Positions 1-7,025 of a stretch of 30,012 nt of DNA are shown piece after piece. The stretch lies in IMG/VR virus record IMGVR_UViG_3300032309_001713, positions 1 to 30,012 of that record; one strand, 5' to 3'. The notes below the pieces were generated by a model. It did no database searches. It saw only the letters and a list, made by a program, of their open reading frames with translations, and was not told the origin of the DNA. The translations under genes and the position numbers were made by a program. Origin of the DNA: a virus. Numbering within the stretch: position 1 is the stretch's first letter; each line of letters opens with the position of its first letter.

Positions 1-56
1 GTCGGCAACTGCCAGAGGTTTTCACCCTTCCAAAAAGATTCCTTACCACGGGGGGT

Positions 57-320
57 GGACATGGTGGACATGCCCGGACATGGTCGACTTTCTGACCATG
101 TCCGCTTGCAATTATCTGATCCTTCGCCACTTGCAAAGTGGCGGACATGGTGGACATGGTATGCCCATATCAATGCGGGCGCGCACACACACAGGCACCC
201 GCGCAGGAAAGATTTAGCATCAATGTCCCATCGATAGGCCAATAGCATGTCCACCACATCCGCAATAATCATATCATCTTGAAAGGGAGAGGGATGAGAG
301 GCGGACATGGTCAGGACATG
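57..320. repeat. GGACATG iteron-like cluster, candidate replication origin
   Basis: The heptamer GGACATG occurs at 57-63, 66-72, 76-82, 143-149, 152-158, 303-309 and 314-320. It is inverted (CATGTCC) at 97-103 and 246-252. Neighbouring copies lie 9-11 bases apart and form runs of TGGACATGG. Positions 1-310 contain no credible gene. The cluster abuts the 3' end of the helicase gene and lies two genes from the primase. Multiple short direct repeats beside replication genes are typical of iteron origins, so an origin is inferred. A repressor operator array is the main alternative. Confidence 0.6.
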
Positions 321-1933
321 GTGACCTTCCGGATGACGAATTGCTTGGATACCACTCTGTTCTCGCCGATGCGGGCATCATCACCACGACTGAACTCAAT
401 GTCACCGAACCGGCTACCGTCGAACCTCCCGCATATTTTCCCAAAGGAAGCACGTTCCTTGCGCTTTGCCATATCCATCTCTGGAGCTTCAGAGTCGAGC
501 ACCCATGAGAAAAGCCCACGATCTCTGGCGAAGTCCATCAGGTCACCAGCACTGAACGTCCTTGAATCAGTACCCCATTCTCCCAAGGCATCACCCACCA
601 TCGTCGTGAAGTCACGCAGTGTATCGTCTGCGGCCTTGGATGGTGTCTCCACAGGGTTAGGAAGGCCAAAGTGCTCCATGATACCACCAAAGAGATGCCC
701 CCAGCGGCTGAAAGAAGGGTGGCGTCGTGACCCTTCCGGTCTCCCGGCTGCGTTCCATTCACGGATGAGCGCCCAGATTGCCGCCAATAGCTTCGGACGC
801 ATTGCCAATATCTCATACTCCCCGATAGGATTCTGGATCTTCCGATCCTCGGAGCAGGCTTCGATCATCTCCAGATCCACGATCAATGATCTTCGCCTCA
901 TGTCTGGATTCACCCTGGCATGGTTTCCAGTAATGAAGACCATGCACTCCTTGTTTAAGGCGATCACCTTCGAGACGCCGAGTTGGCGGTCTGAATAGGT
1001 CGTCGAGGTCACAAATGCCTCCAGCGCAGAGTTCCCGATGACTCCCGACCAGTTATCGTAGGCCAGATATGGCACACCCCCCAGCACCGAGGCAAAAAGT
1101 TGCTTCGATAAAGCATCAGGAGAAGTGGTGTTAGGAGGAGCCGAGATCACTGCCGATCCGAATGAAGGGCAGATTGCCAGCCTCAGCATCGTCGTTTTCC
1201 CACTTCCTTCGCGGTTTGCGTTGTAGATCCAGACCGGGCGCTGGTGCGCCGGATCAAGCATCATGTCACCGAAGACAGCGACCATCGCAGTGATTGCAAT
1301 CGACTTGGCCTTCAGCGTCTCATCGCGTGGCCACGGGAACTCCTTAAGCAGATCATCGAATAGCGCGATAGCATCATCCGATTGCATCTCCATATCGTAA
1401 ATCACCGTCCCCATCGTCCAGACACGGGCCTCCGCGTCATATCCCTTGGGCAATAGCTCCAGCGTCCCATTGGCGCGAATCACAGGCTGTGAGACCTGAT
1501 TCACGCGGCGAATCGACCGAAGCGCCCTGATGAACTGCGGCGAAGCCAAGACAAGCGAGGCCCCGGCTGCCGTCATCGTAGCCGCCTCAGTGCGCCGGTC
1601 CTCCCCCATGCCGACCCATTTCTCGAGCCGGACGTAGTCCTCGATCCAAGTGCAGAAAGCCTCCGATCCGATCTGCTCAAGCTTCCCACTGGGAGTTATC
1701 TCCATCACGATCCCGTCACGAGTAAAGATTGGCGCATCCTTCAGCTTTTCAGCCAGAGCAGTTGCAAATTCCGACACGGACTGCCCGTTCCCTGGAAGCA
1801 GCAGCACTGGCCTAAGATCCAGCTTTGGCGGCTTGGCGTCGGCTATATCGCGCTCCAGAGACTTCAGCCAATCATCAGCCGGGATCATCGAGGCGAAGAA
1901 CCTCCCCAACACTTCCTGCTTCGTGCCGCTCAT
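311..1933 (-). CDS. Phage replicative helicase / P-loop ATPase
   Basis: This 540-residue protein carries a Walker A motif REGSGKTT at residues 241-248 and a Walker B-like segment PYLAYDNW near 288-295. A sensor-1-like FITGNHAR follows at 333-340, then a basic MRRRS segment near 345-349. This arrangement fits D5/SF3-like helicases that sit next to phage and plasmid primases. The first 200 residues have no motif I recognise. The start ATG overlaps the stop of the preceding gene as ATGA, so translation is probably coupled. It is the last gene of the early operon, and its 3' end carries one GGACATG repeat. The likely role is origin unwinding with the upstream primase. The exact helicase family is inferred from motifs only. 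Confidence 0.78.
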   Translation of the reverse strand: MSGTKQEVLGRFFASMIPADDWLKSLERDIADAKPPKLDLRPVLLLPGNGQSVSEFATALAEKLKDAPIFTRDGIVMEITPSGKLEQIGSEAFCTWIEDYVRLEKWVGMGEDRRTEAATMTAAGASLVLASPQFIRALRSIRRVNQVSQPVIRANGTLELLPKGYDAEARVWTMGTVIYDMEMQSDDAIALFDDLLKEFPWPRDETLKAKSIAITAMVAVFGDMMLDPAHQRPVWIYNANREGSGKTTMLRLAICPSFGSAVISAPPNTTSPDALSKQLFASVLGGVPYLAYDNWSGVIGNSALEAFVTSTTYSDRQLGVSKVIALNKECMVFITGNHARVNPDMRRRSLIVDLEMIEACSEDRKIQNPIGEYEILAMRPKLLAAIWALIREWNAAGRPEGSRRHPSFSRWGHLFGGIMEHFGLPNPVETPSKAADDTLRDFTTMVGDALGEWGTDSRTFSAGDLMDFARDRGLFSWVLDSEAPEMDMAKRKERASFGKICGRFDGSRFGDIEFSRGDDARIGENRVVSKQFVIRKVTMS

Positions 1934-2139
1934 AGCGAAAGCCTCCTGTTTTGCTCACGCAGCATCCGGCCTGCTCGAGCCAGAGCTATTCCGAAAAGCT
2001 CCCTGTCCCGCTTCTGCCCCGGCTCCATGTTATCCAGCACAAATTCCATCTCCAGAACCAGATCCCTATAGTTAGTGATCGTCCCATCCTCATTGGCGAC
2101 GCGTACCCCGTCGCCATTCCAGTATTCTTCAATAGTCAT
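1930..2139 (-). CDS. Small phage protein of unknown function (69 aa)
   Basis: I do not recognise this 69-residue protein. It is acidic in its first half and basic near the end (REQNRRLSL). The start ATG at 2137-2139 is chosen because a good Shine-Dalgarno AGGAGA lies about five bases upstream; the reading frame stays open further upstream but runs into the primase gene. Its stop overlaps the helicase start as ATGA. Its place between primase and helicase suggests an accessory role in replication, but nothing in the sequence proves it. Confidence 0.7.
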   Translation of the reverse strand: MTIEEYWNGDGVRVANEDGTITNYRDLVLEMEFVLDNMEPGQKRDRELFGIALARAGRMLREQNRRLSL

Positions 2140-2155
2140 AATTTTCTCCTTTTTT

Positions 2156-3031
2156 TTATTCCTCCACCATTGCGGCAGAGACCCAGTCAGTGAAATCCAC
2201 CTTTCCCTCTGTAGCATCCGGCCAGAGCCGTACCCAATCGACGATGCTCACCTTGCACCCCGCTTCATCGAGCGCCTTCGCTACCATCACAGCATGCCGC
2301 CCCCCGGCCAGATCGCGATCAGGACAGATGAATACCGTCCTCCCCTTTAGCGACTCAGTGAAAGATGCCCTCCACTTCCCTGCCCCCATCGGTGAAGTGG
2401 TCGCGAGCAGCCCTAGTTTTAATGCATTATCCGCATCCTTCTCCCCCTCAACGAGGACGACCGGCTCCTCAGCACGGGCGGAAATCTCCGGCAGATTATA
2501 GAGCACCGGCTCGATCCCGCGCAGCGACCACAGCCACCACTCACCCGTGCGCTTGTCGTATTTGGACTCCATGCTCTCGCATTTCTCCCCTTGTCTGGAC
2601 GGCCTCCGCTGCGAGAACGTCTTTGAGTTGTCATCCGTGTATCGGAACTTCAGAGTCTGATGGACTAGGCTTCCAGCCGGATCACGGTAATCATATATGG
2701 CCTCCAGTTGGCGAGGGCGCTTCGCCTTCTCACGCTTCTCTCGCACCTCATCCTGGAATCCGGCCTCCCTCCGCATCCACTCAATGGCCTCCTTGGGAGT
2801 GCATTGCCGGACGAACTTCACGAGGTTTAGGGAATCCCCCCCATCGCCCGTTGCATGATCCTTCCACATCAGTTCAGCCCCCTTCGAGTAGATCGAGAAG
2901 GACTCACTGGCATCAGGCCTTAGAGGGGATGAGAACGATCCGCACTTCCCAGGCCATTCTGAGATACCTAGCCGACGCGCGACCTCATGGAGATCCAGCC
3001 GCGCCTTCATGTCTGCAACCGATACCTTCAC
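2156..3031 (-). CDS. DNA primase, CHC2-like N-terminus plus Toprim domain
   Basis: This 291-residue protein has the layout of a phage or plasmid primase. Residues 25-75 keep the spacing and flanking residues of a CHC2 zinc-binding module (SPLRPDASESFSIY, then HATGDGGDSLNLVKF), but only one cysteine (C30) remains, so the zinc site looks lost. The Toprim domain shows VLVEGEKDADNA at 192-203 (acidic E195) and CPDRD at 236-240 (D238 and D240), which would bind Mg2+. It starts with GTG, overlapping the upstream stop as GTGA. It should make RNA primers together with the helicase encoded just downstream. The missing zinc ligands are its main oddity. Confidence 0.8.
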   Translation of the reverse strand: MKVSVADMKARLDLHEVARRLGISEWPGKCGSFSSPLRPDASESFSIYSKGAELMWKDHATGDGGDSLNLVKFVRQCTPKEAIEWMRREAGFQDEVREKREKAKRPRQLEAIYDYRDPAGSLVHQTLKFRYTDDNSKTFSQRRPSRQGEKCESMESKYDKRTGEWWLWSLRGIEPVLYNLPEISARAEEPVVLVEGEKDADNALKLGLLATTSPMGAGKWRASFTESLKGRTVFICPDRDLAGGRHAVMVAKALDEAGCKVSIVDWVRLWPDATEGKVDFTDWVSAAMVEE

Positions 3032-3273
3032 TCGGTGGGAAGCTTGTTGGACTTACGCTCGATGAACGTGAAGTTGCCGATGATAGGAAGCTCCGGGCGC
3101 TGGGCCTGATCCAGTTCCTCCGAAGTCAGCCTCTGCTTGGCGATTCCGTCATATCCGTACTCATCGCGACCGTTACGGTTCTCAATGAGGATAATGTCCA
3201 GATAGTTGTGCTTCTTGCCACGGTAGATCCTGTTCTTGTCTATAAGATTGGTCTTCAGTTTTAGTGCGATCAT
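3028..3273 (-). CDS. Small phage protein of unknown function (81 aa)
   Basis: This 81-residue protein is rich in charged residues and contains KHNYLDIILIENRNG and LPIIGNFTFIERK, probably beta strands. I do not recognise a family. It starts at ATG 3271-3273, overlapping the stop of the 50-residue gene upstream. Its own stop overlaps the GTG start of the primase as GTGA. The leader before its start is A/C-rich with no clear Shine-Dalgarno, so coupling to the previous gene probably drives its translation. Confidence 0.72.
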   Translation of the reverse strand: MIALKLKTNLIDKNRIYRGKKHNYLDIILIENRNGRDEYGYDGIAKQRLTSEELDQAQRPELPIIGNFTFIERKSNKLPTE

Positions 3274-3422
3274 GGTTTGTTCGGTTGATAGGTGTTTTGA
3301 GTTGGTTTCTTTGTTTTTTTGGGCTTCCAGTTGATGGCCGCGTAATTGCGGCGATAGATTTCGCTGAAATTGTTCCTTGCAGAGTCACCCTTCCCATTGG
3401 CGGCTCTATTCTTGTTATTCAT
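3270..3422 (-). CDS. Basic microprotein (50 aa)
   Basis: This short frame was found by translating the junction between its neighbours. It begins MNNKNRAANGKGD and ends PTQNTYQPNKP, with a basic middle (WKPKKTKKP). Its ATG overlaps the upstream stop as ATGA and its TGA overlaps the next start as ATGA, exactly as elsewhere in this operon. That double coupling is the main evidence that it is real. The high Lys, Arg and Asn content would suit nucleic-acid binding, but no motif supports a specific role. Confidence 0.68.
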   Translation of the reverse strand: MNNKNRAANGKGDSARNNFSEIYRRNYAAINWKPKKTKKPTQNTYQPNKP

Positions 3423-3622
3423 AGTGAGAGAGTTGAGTTCGTTGAGCGCAGGCCGGGCACCTCGAGGGCATCCAGCTTCACCCAGATCCCGGAGCCTCCT
3501 GTTGAGTCAGCAGGGGCCACGCAGACCTCTCGGGTCTTGGCATGGACTTGGACCACCTTCATCAGACGGCCAGAGGAGGTGAGTGTCACCAGATCCCCGA
3601 CCTTGGTTGTTTCGAGCGTCAT
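3419..3622 (-). CDS. Small phage protein of unknown function (67 aa)
   Basis: From ATG 3620-3622 this encodes 67 residues beginning MTLETTKVGDLVTLTSSGR. The pattern of alternating hydrophobic residues (GDLVTLTSS, MKVVQVHA, REVCVAPAD, GIWVKLDALEV) looks like a small beta barrel, perhaps SH3-like. The ATG lies four bases after the previous stop. An earlier in-frame start would overlap that gene by about 20 bases and is less likely. The stop overlaps the next start as ATGA. The function is unknown. Confidence 0.7.
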   Translation of the reverse strand: MTLETTKVGDLVTLTSSGRLMKVVQVHAKTREVCVAPADSTGGSGIWVKLDALEVPGLRSTNSTLSL

Positions 3623-3626
3623 GGCC

Positions 3627-4019
3627 TTAGACCTCCGTCCTGGCACGTTCCCACCGGCGGAAGAGTGCGAGGGAATTGTGGAACTTCTGGATCTCAGCCA
3701 TCGTCAGCGGAGCCACCGAGGAGGGGATCAGCCCGATCCGCTGCCGGATACGGCAGGCGTGGTGATTGGATAATTTGCAGAGGTATTCCAGCCCGTGACC
3801 GGCCAGCCACCCGATCAGCTCCAGCACCTCTGAGGCGCATTGGTAGCCGATGGGCTTGCAATAGCCACGAGTGCCACCGCGCCGAGCCCATGCCGAGACA
3901 TCGACTTCGCGGCCTCGGATGATCGCCTTCTCCTTGAGGTTCACATAGTCCTCGACGGCCTGAAGGATGATCGCCTCGGCGAGCTCGATCAGCGCGTCAT
4001 CCACCTCGACCTGCCTCAT
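3627..4019 (-). CDS. Phage protein of unknown function (130 aa)
   Basis: This 130-residue protein is mainly helical. The N-terminus (residues 1-30) is acidic and contains the helix LIELAEAIILQAVEDY. The middle has several Cys and Gly residues (GTRGYCKPIGYQCASEV), and the C-terminus contains IQKFHNSLALFRRWER. I do not recognise a named family. It overlaps the upstream 73-residue gene as ATGA and is followed four bases later by the next ATG. Its place in the early operon suggests a part in DNA metabolism or takeover of the host, without direct evidence. Confidence 0.68.
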   Translation of the reverse strand: MRQVEVDDALIELAEAIILQAVEDYVNLKEKAIIRGREVDVSAWARRGGTRGYCKPIGYQCASEVLELIGWLAGHGLEYLCKLSNHHACRIRQRIGLIPSSVAPLTMAEIQKFHNSLALFRRWERARTEV

Positions 4020-4237
4020 TTGATCCTACTCTTCTTGGGAGCATCCATGACCATCGACGGGGCGAATCGGTCGAGTTCGATCTGGAGCTTCCTGATTGCC
4101 TTCCCGAGTTCAGGAAAATCCTCCTTTGAGGATTCGCACGACTTGTCCACCACATGGGAGGCAGCCGCCCGGATCCGACGGCACTCGGCCTTCAGTGCTT
4201 GGATCTCATCGCAGAGATCGAGAACGCCTGAATCCAT
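4016..4237 (-). CDS. Small helical phage protein (73 aa)
   Basis: This 73-residue protein has heptad-like spacing of hydrophobic residues in two segments (LCDEIQALKAECRRI and LGKAIRKLQIELDRF), which suggests a helical hairpin or coiled coil. The tail is basic (PKKSRIK). The start ATG shares one base with the upstream stop (TAATG), and the stop overlaps the next start as ATGA. No family was recognised. Chaperone or dimerisation roles are possible but unsupported. Confidence 0.66.
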   Translation of the reverse strand: MDSGVLDLCDEIQALKAECRRIRAAASHVVDKSCESSKEDFPELGKAIRKLQIELDRFAPSMVMDAPKKSRIK

Positions 4238-4725
4238 TATTTGGCCTCCTGATGGAGCAGATAATCGTAGAACTCCACCATCGGGCGCAGCAGTTCACAG
4301 GCTTTTTTCCTGTCCTGAGTCGTCCATTTCGGGATCGACGTGTCCATCTTTCGCCGCCAGATCGAGAATCCCTGGTGAAGGCCCTCGATGGTCACGATGG
4401 CCGTCCCCTTGCCCAGCCCTTCATTCAGCTTCGGCTTGGCCGTCTCCTCCGTGGAGGGGAGCCCCATCGCCAGTTCAAGCTGGGCCTCGATCTGCGCCTC
4501 CGTGTCCTCGACGAACTCCTCGCCGTAGGAGTTGGCTCCATACTCGCGCCACTGGCGCATCCAGATCGACGAGCATTTCTTGGCGACGAGGATCCGGTAG
4601 CCCACCTCGAAGTATTCCTGCCCACTCATCACCTCCGGAAGGACAAGGCCATCCGGTCGGAAATACCCTGCTGGAGTCAGTTCTTGGGGAGAAACCTCTC
4701 CCTCTGTTGCGATTTCTAATGTCAT
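4237..4725 (-). CDS. Phage protein of unknown function (162 aa)
   Basis: From ATG 4723-4725 this encodes 162 residues. A TTG five codons earlier is possible but overlaps the preceding gene, so the ATG four bases after that stop is preferred. The middle carries an acidic stretch (FVEDTEAQIEAQLELAM), and the C-terminal half is basic and aromatic (FSIWRRKMDTSIPKW, MVEFYDYLLHQ). I know of no matching family. It sits between the ParB-like gene and a small helical protein in the early operon. Confidence 0.66.
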   Translation of the reverse strand: MTLEIATEGEVSPQELTPAGYFRPDGLVLPEVMSGQEYFEVGYRILVAKKCSSIWMRQWREYGANSYGEEFVEDTEAQIEAQLELAMGLPSTEETAKPKLNEGLGKGTAIVTIEGLHQGFSIWRRKMDTSIPKWTTQDRKKACELLRPMVEFYDYLLHQEAK

Positions 4726-4729
4726 ATAA

Positions 4730-5524
4730 TTAATTTCCAAAAATTAGGTGAGAAATTTTTTTGAACTCGGACTTGGCTTCGTCTGACCACTTATAGAGTT
4801 TTTTGTAGTCTTTTTTTGATGGGTTAAATACCCGCATAGCTGCTGCAAAAACCTCGTCGGCCCTTGCGCCTGACAATTCATTTGTCGCTACTCTTCGTGC
4901 AAAGAGTGCCGAGATCTTTGTGAAATCCTCATAATTATGATTGGCGAGTGCCCTGTATTGGGAAAATGCATATTCCTGATCACCATTTAGTGCCCAATAG
5001 GTCGCCGCGCACTTAACAGGAGCAGCTGAGAAAACCTTTGAGTTCTTGCCGCAATAATCCACCAGCTCTTGAACTTTAATGCCAAAAGGACTGTCTGCCA
5101 TTGAAAGGACAGATCGTGCTGAAACATCTCTACCGCATTGATTTGTTATAATCCTGCTGGCGTATAAAAGAGTCTCTGTGACTTTTCTATCTAGCCCAGT
5201 TAGATCTGATGTTGTTCTGATTTTGCCCTGATCGAGAGCAAGAATATCGGCATCAGATAACCCTCGAGCCACCCACATTTCTGCTGGAATACCAGCAATG
5301 CAAATTGCCTTCAATCGGTGATGGGCATTTGCAAGCCATCCATCTTGATGAAATGCCACGCCATCGGGCAACCCATGCTGAAACTCTCCACCCTGTAAGA
5401 ACCTAACAAACTTATTGACGTGTTTTGCAATAAGCTGAGTTCTCCTAACCCCATTTCCTCGGGACAGAGATAAATAAAACTCTGCCTTCTGCGGTGTTAT
5501 GATTTCCAATGTTTGTGTTTTCAT
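4730..5524 (-). CDS. ParB-like phage protein of the DGQHRL type
   Basis: From ATG 5522-5524 this encodes 264 residues. Residues 10-110 match the pattern of phage ParB-like proteins: ITPQKAEFYL, then LPDGVAFHQDGWLANAHHR (the usual DGQHRL becomes ANAHHRL), then WVARGLSDADILALDQGK. The C-terminal half is helical and contains an alanine-rich stretch. Such proteins often accompany phage replication or regulation genes; DNA binding or nuclease activity is inferred only. The gene is clearly more AT-rich than its neighbours, which suggests separate acquisition. It has its own non-coding leader, which closely resembles that of the major capsid gene. The longer upstream frame is not used because it covers the preceding gene. 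Confidence 0.65.
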   Translation of the reverse strand: MKTQTLEIITPQKAEFYLSLSRGNGVRRTQLIAKHVNKFVRFLQGGEFQHGLPDGVAFHQDGWLANAHHRLKAICIAGIPAEMWVARGLSDADILALDQGKIRTTSDLTGLDRKVTETLLYASRIITNQCGRDVSARSVLSMADSPFGIKVQELVDYCGKNSKVFSAAPVKCAATYWALNGDQEYAFSQYRALANHNYEDFTKISALFARRVATNELSGARADEVFAAAMRVFNPSKKDYKKLYKWSDEAKSEFKKISHLIFGN

Positions 5525-5573
5525 TTTGTGCGTGTTTGTTTGGTTTTCTTTGGCGTTATTACCTTTGAAATTA
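5525..5573 (-). promoter_or_regulatory. A/C-rich leader shared with the major capsid gene
   Basis: Read on the minus strand, the leader runs from the stop codon of the previous gene through ACTAATTTCA, AATAACGCCA and AACCAAACAAAC to the ATG at 5524. The same three blocks, in the same order and nearly the same spacing, precede the major capsid gene at 24430-24472. No Shine-Dalgarno lies near the start. A translation-initiation or regulatory leader is inferred. Confidence 0.55.
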
Positions 5574-6104
5574 GTGTTTCCGACTGAGTTGCACCGCCGA
5601 GTAGGTGGCGCGGCTACCTTCCGACTTCCTGAACTTCGTGATCGAGAGACCGAGCACATCGGCCCATCCGACCACGTAGTGAGAGATCAGGGCGCGGGTG
5701 CATCCCAGATCCCGAGCGATCTCCGCCTGAGACCGCTTCCCGTTGAGTTGGTCCAGCCCGGCGGCGAAGGCCAGAGCGTGAACCTGAGCCGCCAGATTCT
5801 TGGCACCCAGCAGCAGACCGATTACACGGCCCAGCATCTCCCAAGCCTGACCGGCCAGATTCTTTCTCTCCCTCTCCCGAACCGTCAGACCCCACTGCCC
5901 GGCACAGGCGATCACCTCGCGCATCACCAGCCAGTCGATCTGCATCTTCGAGGGGGGGATGTTCTTCTGGACGAACCAGAAGAACTCCTCTGCCAACTCA
6001 TCACCCTCCCCGTCGATCTCGGCGGCATAGTCGGGCGTGTAGGCCGACTCAGCCGTGTCATTGCTATAGGCGCGGAACGCCTCCTGGGGAGATGCGGAGA
6101 TCAT
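5571..6104 (-). CDS. HTH-containing phage protein (177 aa)
   Basis: From ATG 6102-6104 this encodes 177 residues. A helix-turn-helix is visible near residues 128-158: SQAEIARDLGCTRALISHYV reads like a typical recognition-helix arrangement, followed by GWADVLGL. The N-terminal part is acidic and rich in aromatic residues (ELAEEFFWFVQ). The central part is long and helical. It could be a transcription or replication regulator acting on the early operon or the origin repeats. The start overlaps the upstream stop as ATGA; a longer frame exists but overlaps the preceding gene. The target is unknown. Confidence 0.68.
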   Translation of the reverse strand: MISASPQEAFRAYSNDTAESAYTPDYAAEIDGEGDELAEEFFWFVQKNIPPSKMQIDWLVMREVIACAGQWGLTVRERERKNLAGQAWEMLGRVIGLLLGAKNLAAQVHALAFAAGLDQLNGKRSQAEIARDLGCTRALISHYVVGWADVLGLSITKFRKSEGSRATYSAVQLSRKH

Positions 6105-6364
6105 GCCTTTTTCAGAGACTCCAGTTTGAGCATCCGCTGACGCCGTGCCCGGGCCGCCTCGATGCACCACATCACATCATCAGGGAACTCGATCCCGGCG
6201 ACCGCCAGCACCCGATCCGCAGCCACCACCGACTCGTGGCAGCAGTCGCAGAGTTCCCATGGGAAGACTTGCTCTCCACCGTCCTCGAGGGGAGTCCCGT
6301 GAACCCACTTAGCCTGAGTTAGGCAACCGGGCATCACGCAGATGCCGAGATTGGTGGCATTCAT
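6101..6364 (-). CDS. Small cysteine-rich, probable zinc-binding protein (87 aa)
   Basis: From ATG 6362-6364 this encodes 87 residues. Cysteines at 9, 14, 39, 41 and 42 with H43 (ICVMPGC, then ELCDCCHE) suggest one zinc site, followed by an acidic-to-basic helix (CIEAARARRQRMLKLESLKK). The start overlaps the upstream microprotein stop as ATGA, and the stop overlaps the next start in the same way. I do not know the family. Treble-clef-like early phage proteins often bind host factors or DNA, but that is only suggestive here. Confidence 0.66.
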   Translation of the reverse strand: MNATNLGICVMPGCLTQAKWVHGTPLEDGGEQVFPWELCDCCHESVVAADRVLAVAGIEFPDDVMWCIEAARARRQRMLKLESLKKA

Positions 6365-6453
6365 CGTCCACCTCCCGACTTCCAGAGATTCCAGAGCAGG
6401 GCCGAGGCCGTGACCGCCAGCAGCACTTGGTAGAAGGGAGTGCAGTCCTTCAT
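6361..6453 (-). CDS. Membrane microprotein (30 aa)
   Basis: This frame was found by translating the gap between two coupled genes. The 30-residue product begins MKDCTPFYQ, has one hydrophobic stretch (VLLAVTASALLWNLW, about residues 10-24), and ends KSGGGR. A Shine-Dalgarno GGGAGG lies about six bases before the ATG. Both ends overlap neighbours by ATGA. The features suggest a genuine single-pass membrane peptide of unknown role. Confidence 0.62.
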   Translation of the reverse strand: MKDCTPFYQVLLAVTASALLWNLWKSGGGR

Positions 6454-6566
6454 TTTGACCTCCCTTGGAGGCGGAACTTCGGAGCCAGATGGAGCAACTG
6501 CTCCACGAAGGCGGCGACGAACTCCTCACGGGTCGCGTAGAAGTCGAAGTGAAGCTGAGTGCTCAT
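6450..6566 (-). CDS. Early microprotein (38 aa)
   Basis: The product of 38 residues begins MSTQLHFDFYATREE and ends FRLQGRSK, with an amphipathic helix in the middle (FVAAFVEQLLHLA). It couples by ATGA overlap to the 61-residue gene upstream and to the membrane microprotein downstream. The unbroken chain of overlaps is the main support. No function can be assigned. Confidence 0.62.
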   Translation of the reverse strand: MSTQLHFDFYATREEFVAAFVEQLLHLAPKFRLQGRSK

Positions 6567-6748
6567 TTGCCCCCCTTTACCTTTAGGTTCTTCTCCACCC
6601 GCATGTATTCGCGCCAGAGGGTTGCCTTCACAGCCGCCTCATACCCAGTGATGCGCTTATACCAAGCCCAGATCCGAGCCCAGAACCCGACCGGCTTCTG
6701 GAACTGCCGAGCATAGGCGAGAGCCGCCTCGAGAGTGGGATCGCTCAC
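6563..6748 (-). CDS. Basic aromatic microprotein (61 aa)
   Basis: The 61-residue product starts at GTG 6746-6748, overlapping the upstream stop as GTGA. It contains a tryptophan- and tyrosine-rich segment (VGFWARIWAWYKRITGYE) and a lysine-rich tail (EKNLKVKGGK). The aromatic segment could be an amphipathic membrane-associated helix. A GGGAGG sequence lies about seven bases before the start. The family is not recognised. Confidence 0.64.
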   Translation of the reverse strand: MSDPTLEAALAYARQFQKPVGFWARIWAWYKRITGYEAAVKATLWREYMRVEKNLKVKGGK

Positions 6749-6855
6749 TTGGCACCTCCCGTGAAACGGGCAATCAGCCCGGCAAGGATCTCAGCCAACT
6801 CCCGACGCCCCATAAAGAGGACGACCGTCCCCACAGCAAAAAGCAGGGCGATCAC
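6745..6855 (-). CDS. Membrane microprotein (36 aa)
   Basis: This 36-residue frame starts at GTG 6853-6855 with GGAGG six bases upstream. It has an N-terminal hydrophobic segment (IALLFAVGTVVLFMG, residues 2-16) followed by RRELAEILAGLIARF. It overlaps its neighbours by GTGA on both sides. It is probably a single-pass membrane peptide. The role is unknown. Confidence 0.62.
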   Translation of the reverse strand: MIALLFAVGTVVLFMGRRELAEILAGLIARFTGGAK

Positions 6856-7025
6856 AGGGCACCTCCTTCAGCTTGCAAGAGAAGTGTGATTCCTGCACAC
6901 TGCCCCCTGAAATCGACGGCCTCAATAGCACGAATTGTGAAACTCGTGTGAAACAGGTCACGATTTACAGAGTAAATCACTGCCCTGTGGTGTAACGGTA
7001 ATTTGGATTTTGGTGTTTTTTTCAT
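6852..7025 (-). CDS. First gene of the early operon, small protein (57 aa)
   Basis: This 57-residue frame runs from ATG 7023-7025 to a TGA that overlaps the next GTG start. It begins with a basic tail (MKKTPKSKLPLHHR) and continues with IRAIEAVDFRGQCAG and ITLLLQAEGG, which look like strand and helix. No Shine-Dalgarno is visible (AGTAGAAACC precedes the ATG), so it may use SD-independent initiation. It would be the first gene transcribed leftward from the divergent control region. The family is not recognised; coupling to the next gene is the best support. Confidence 0.6.
   Translation of the reverse strand: MKKTPKSKLPLHHRAVIYSVNRDLFHTSFTIRAIEAVDFRGQCAGITLLLQAEGGAL

Noticed and set aside
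55-237. A 60-codon rightward frame across the GGACATG cluster
   Set aside because: It is made of the repeats (MDMVDMPGHG) and has no ribosome binding site.
279-998. Long rightward frame opposite the helicase gene
   Set aside because: The opposite strand encodes conserved helicase motifs, and this frame gives a basic, featureless protein.
2365-3264. A 299-codon rightward frame opposite the primase gene
   Set aside because: Its translation is rich in Pro, Ser and Arg with no domain, while the minus strand carries Toprim motifs.
6981-7018. Segment resembling the 5' half of a tRNA-Gln (GTGGTGTAACGGTA, then GATTTTGG), considered as attP core
   Set aside because: The D-stem partner is missing, the spacing is short, and a plausible 57-codon gene covers it on the other strand. 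A comparison with host tRNA-Gln genes would settle it.
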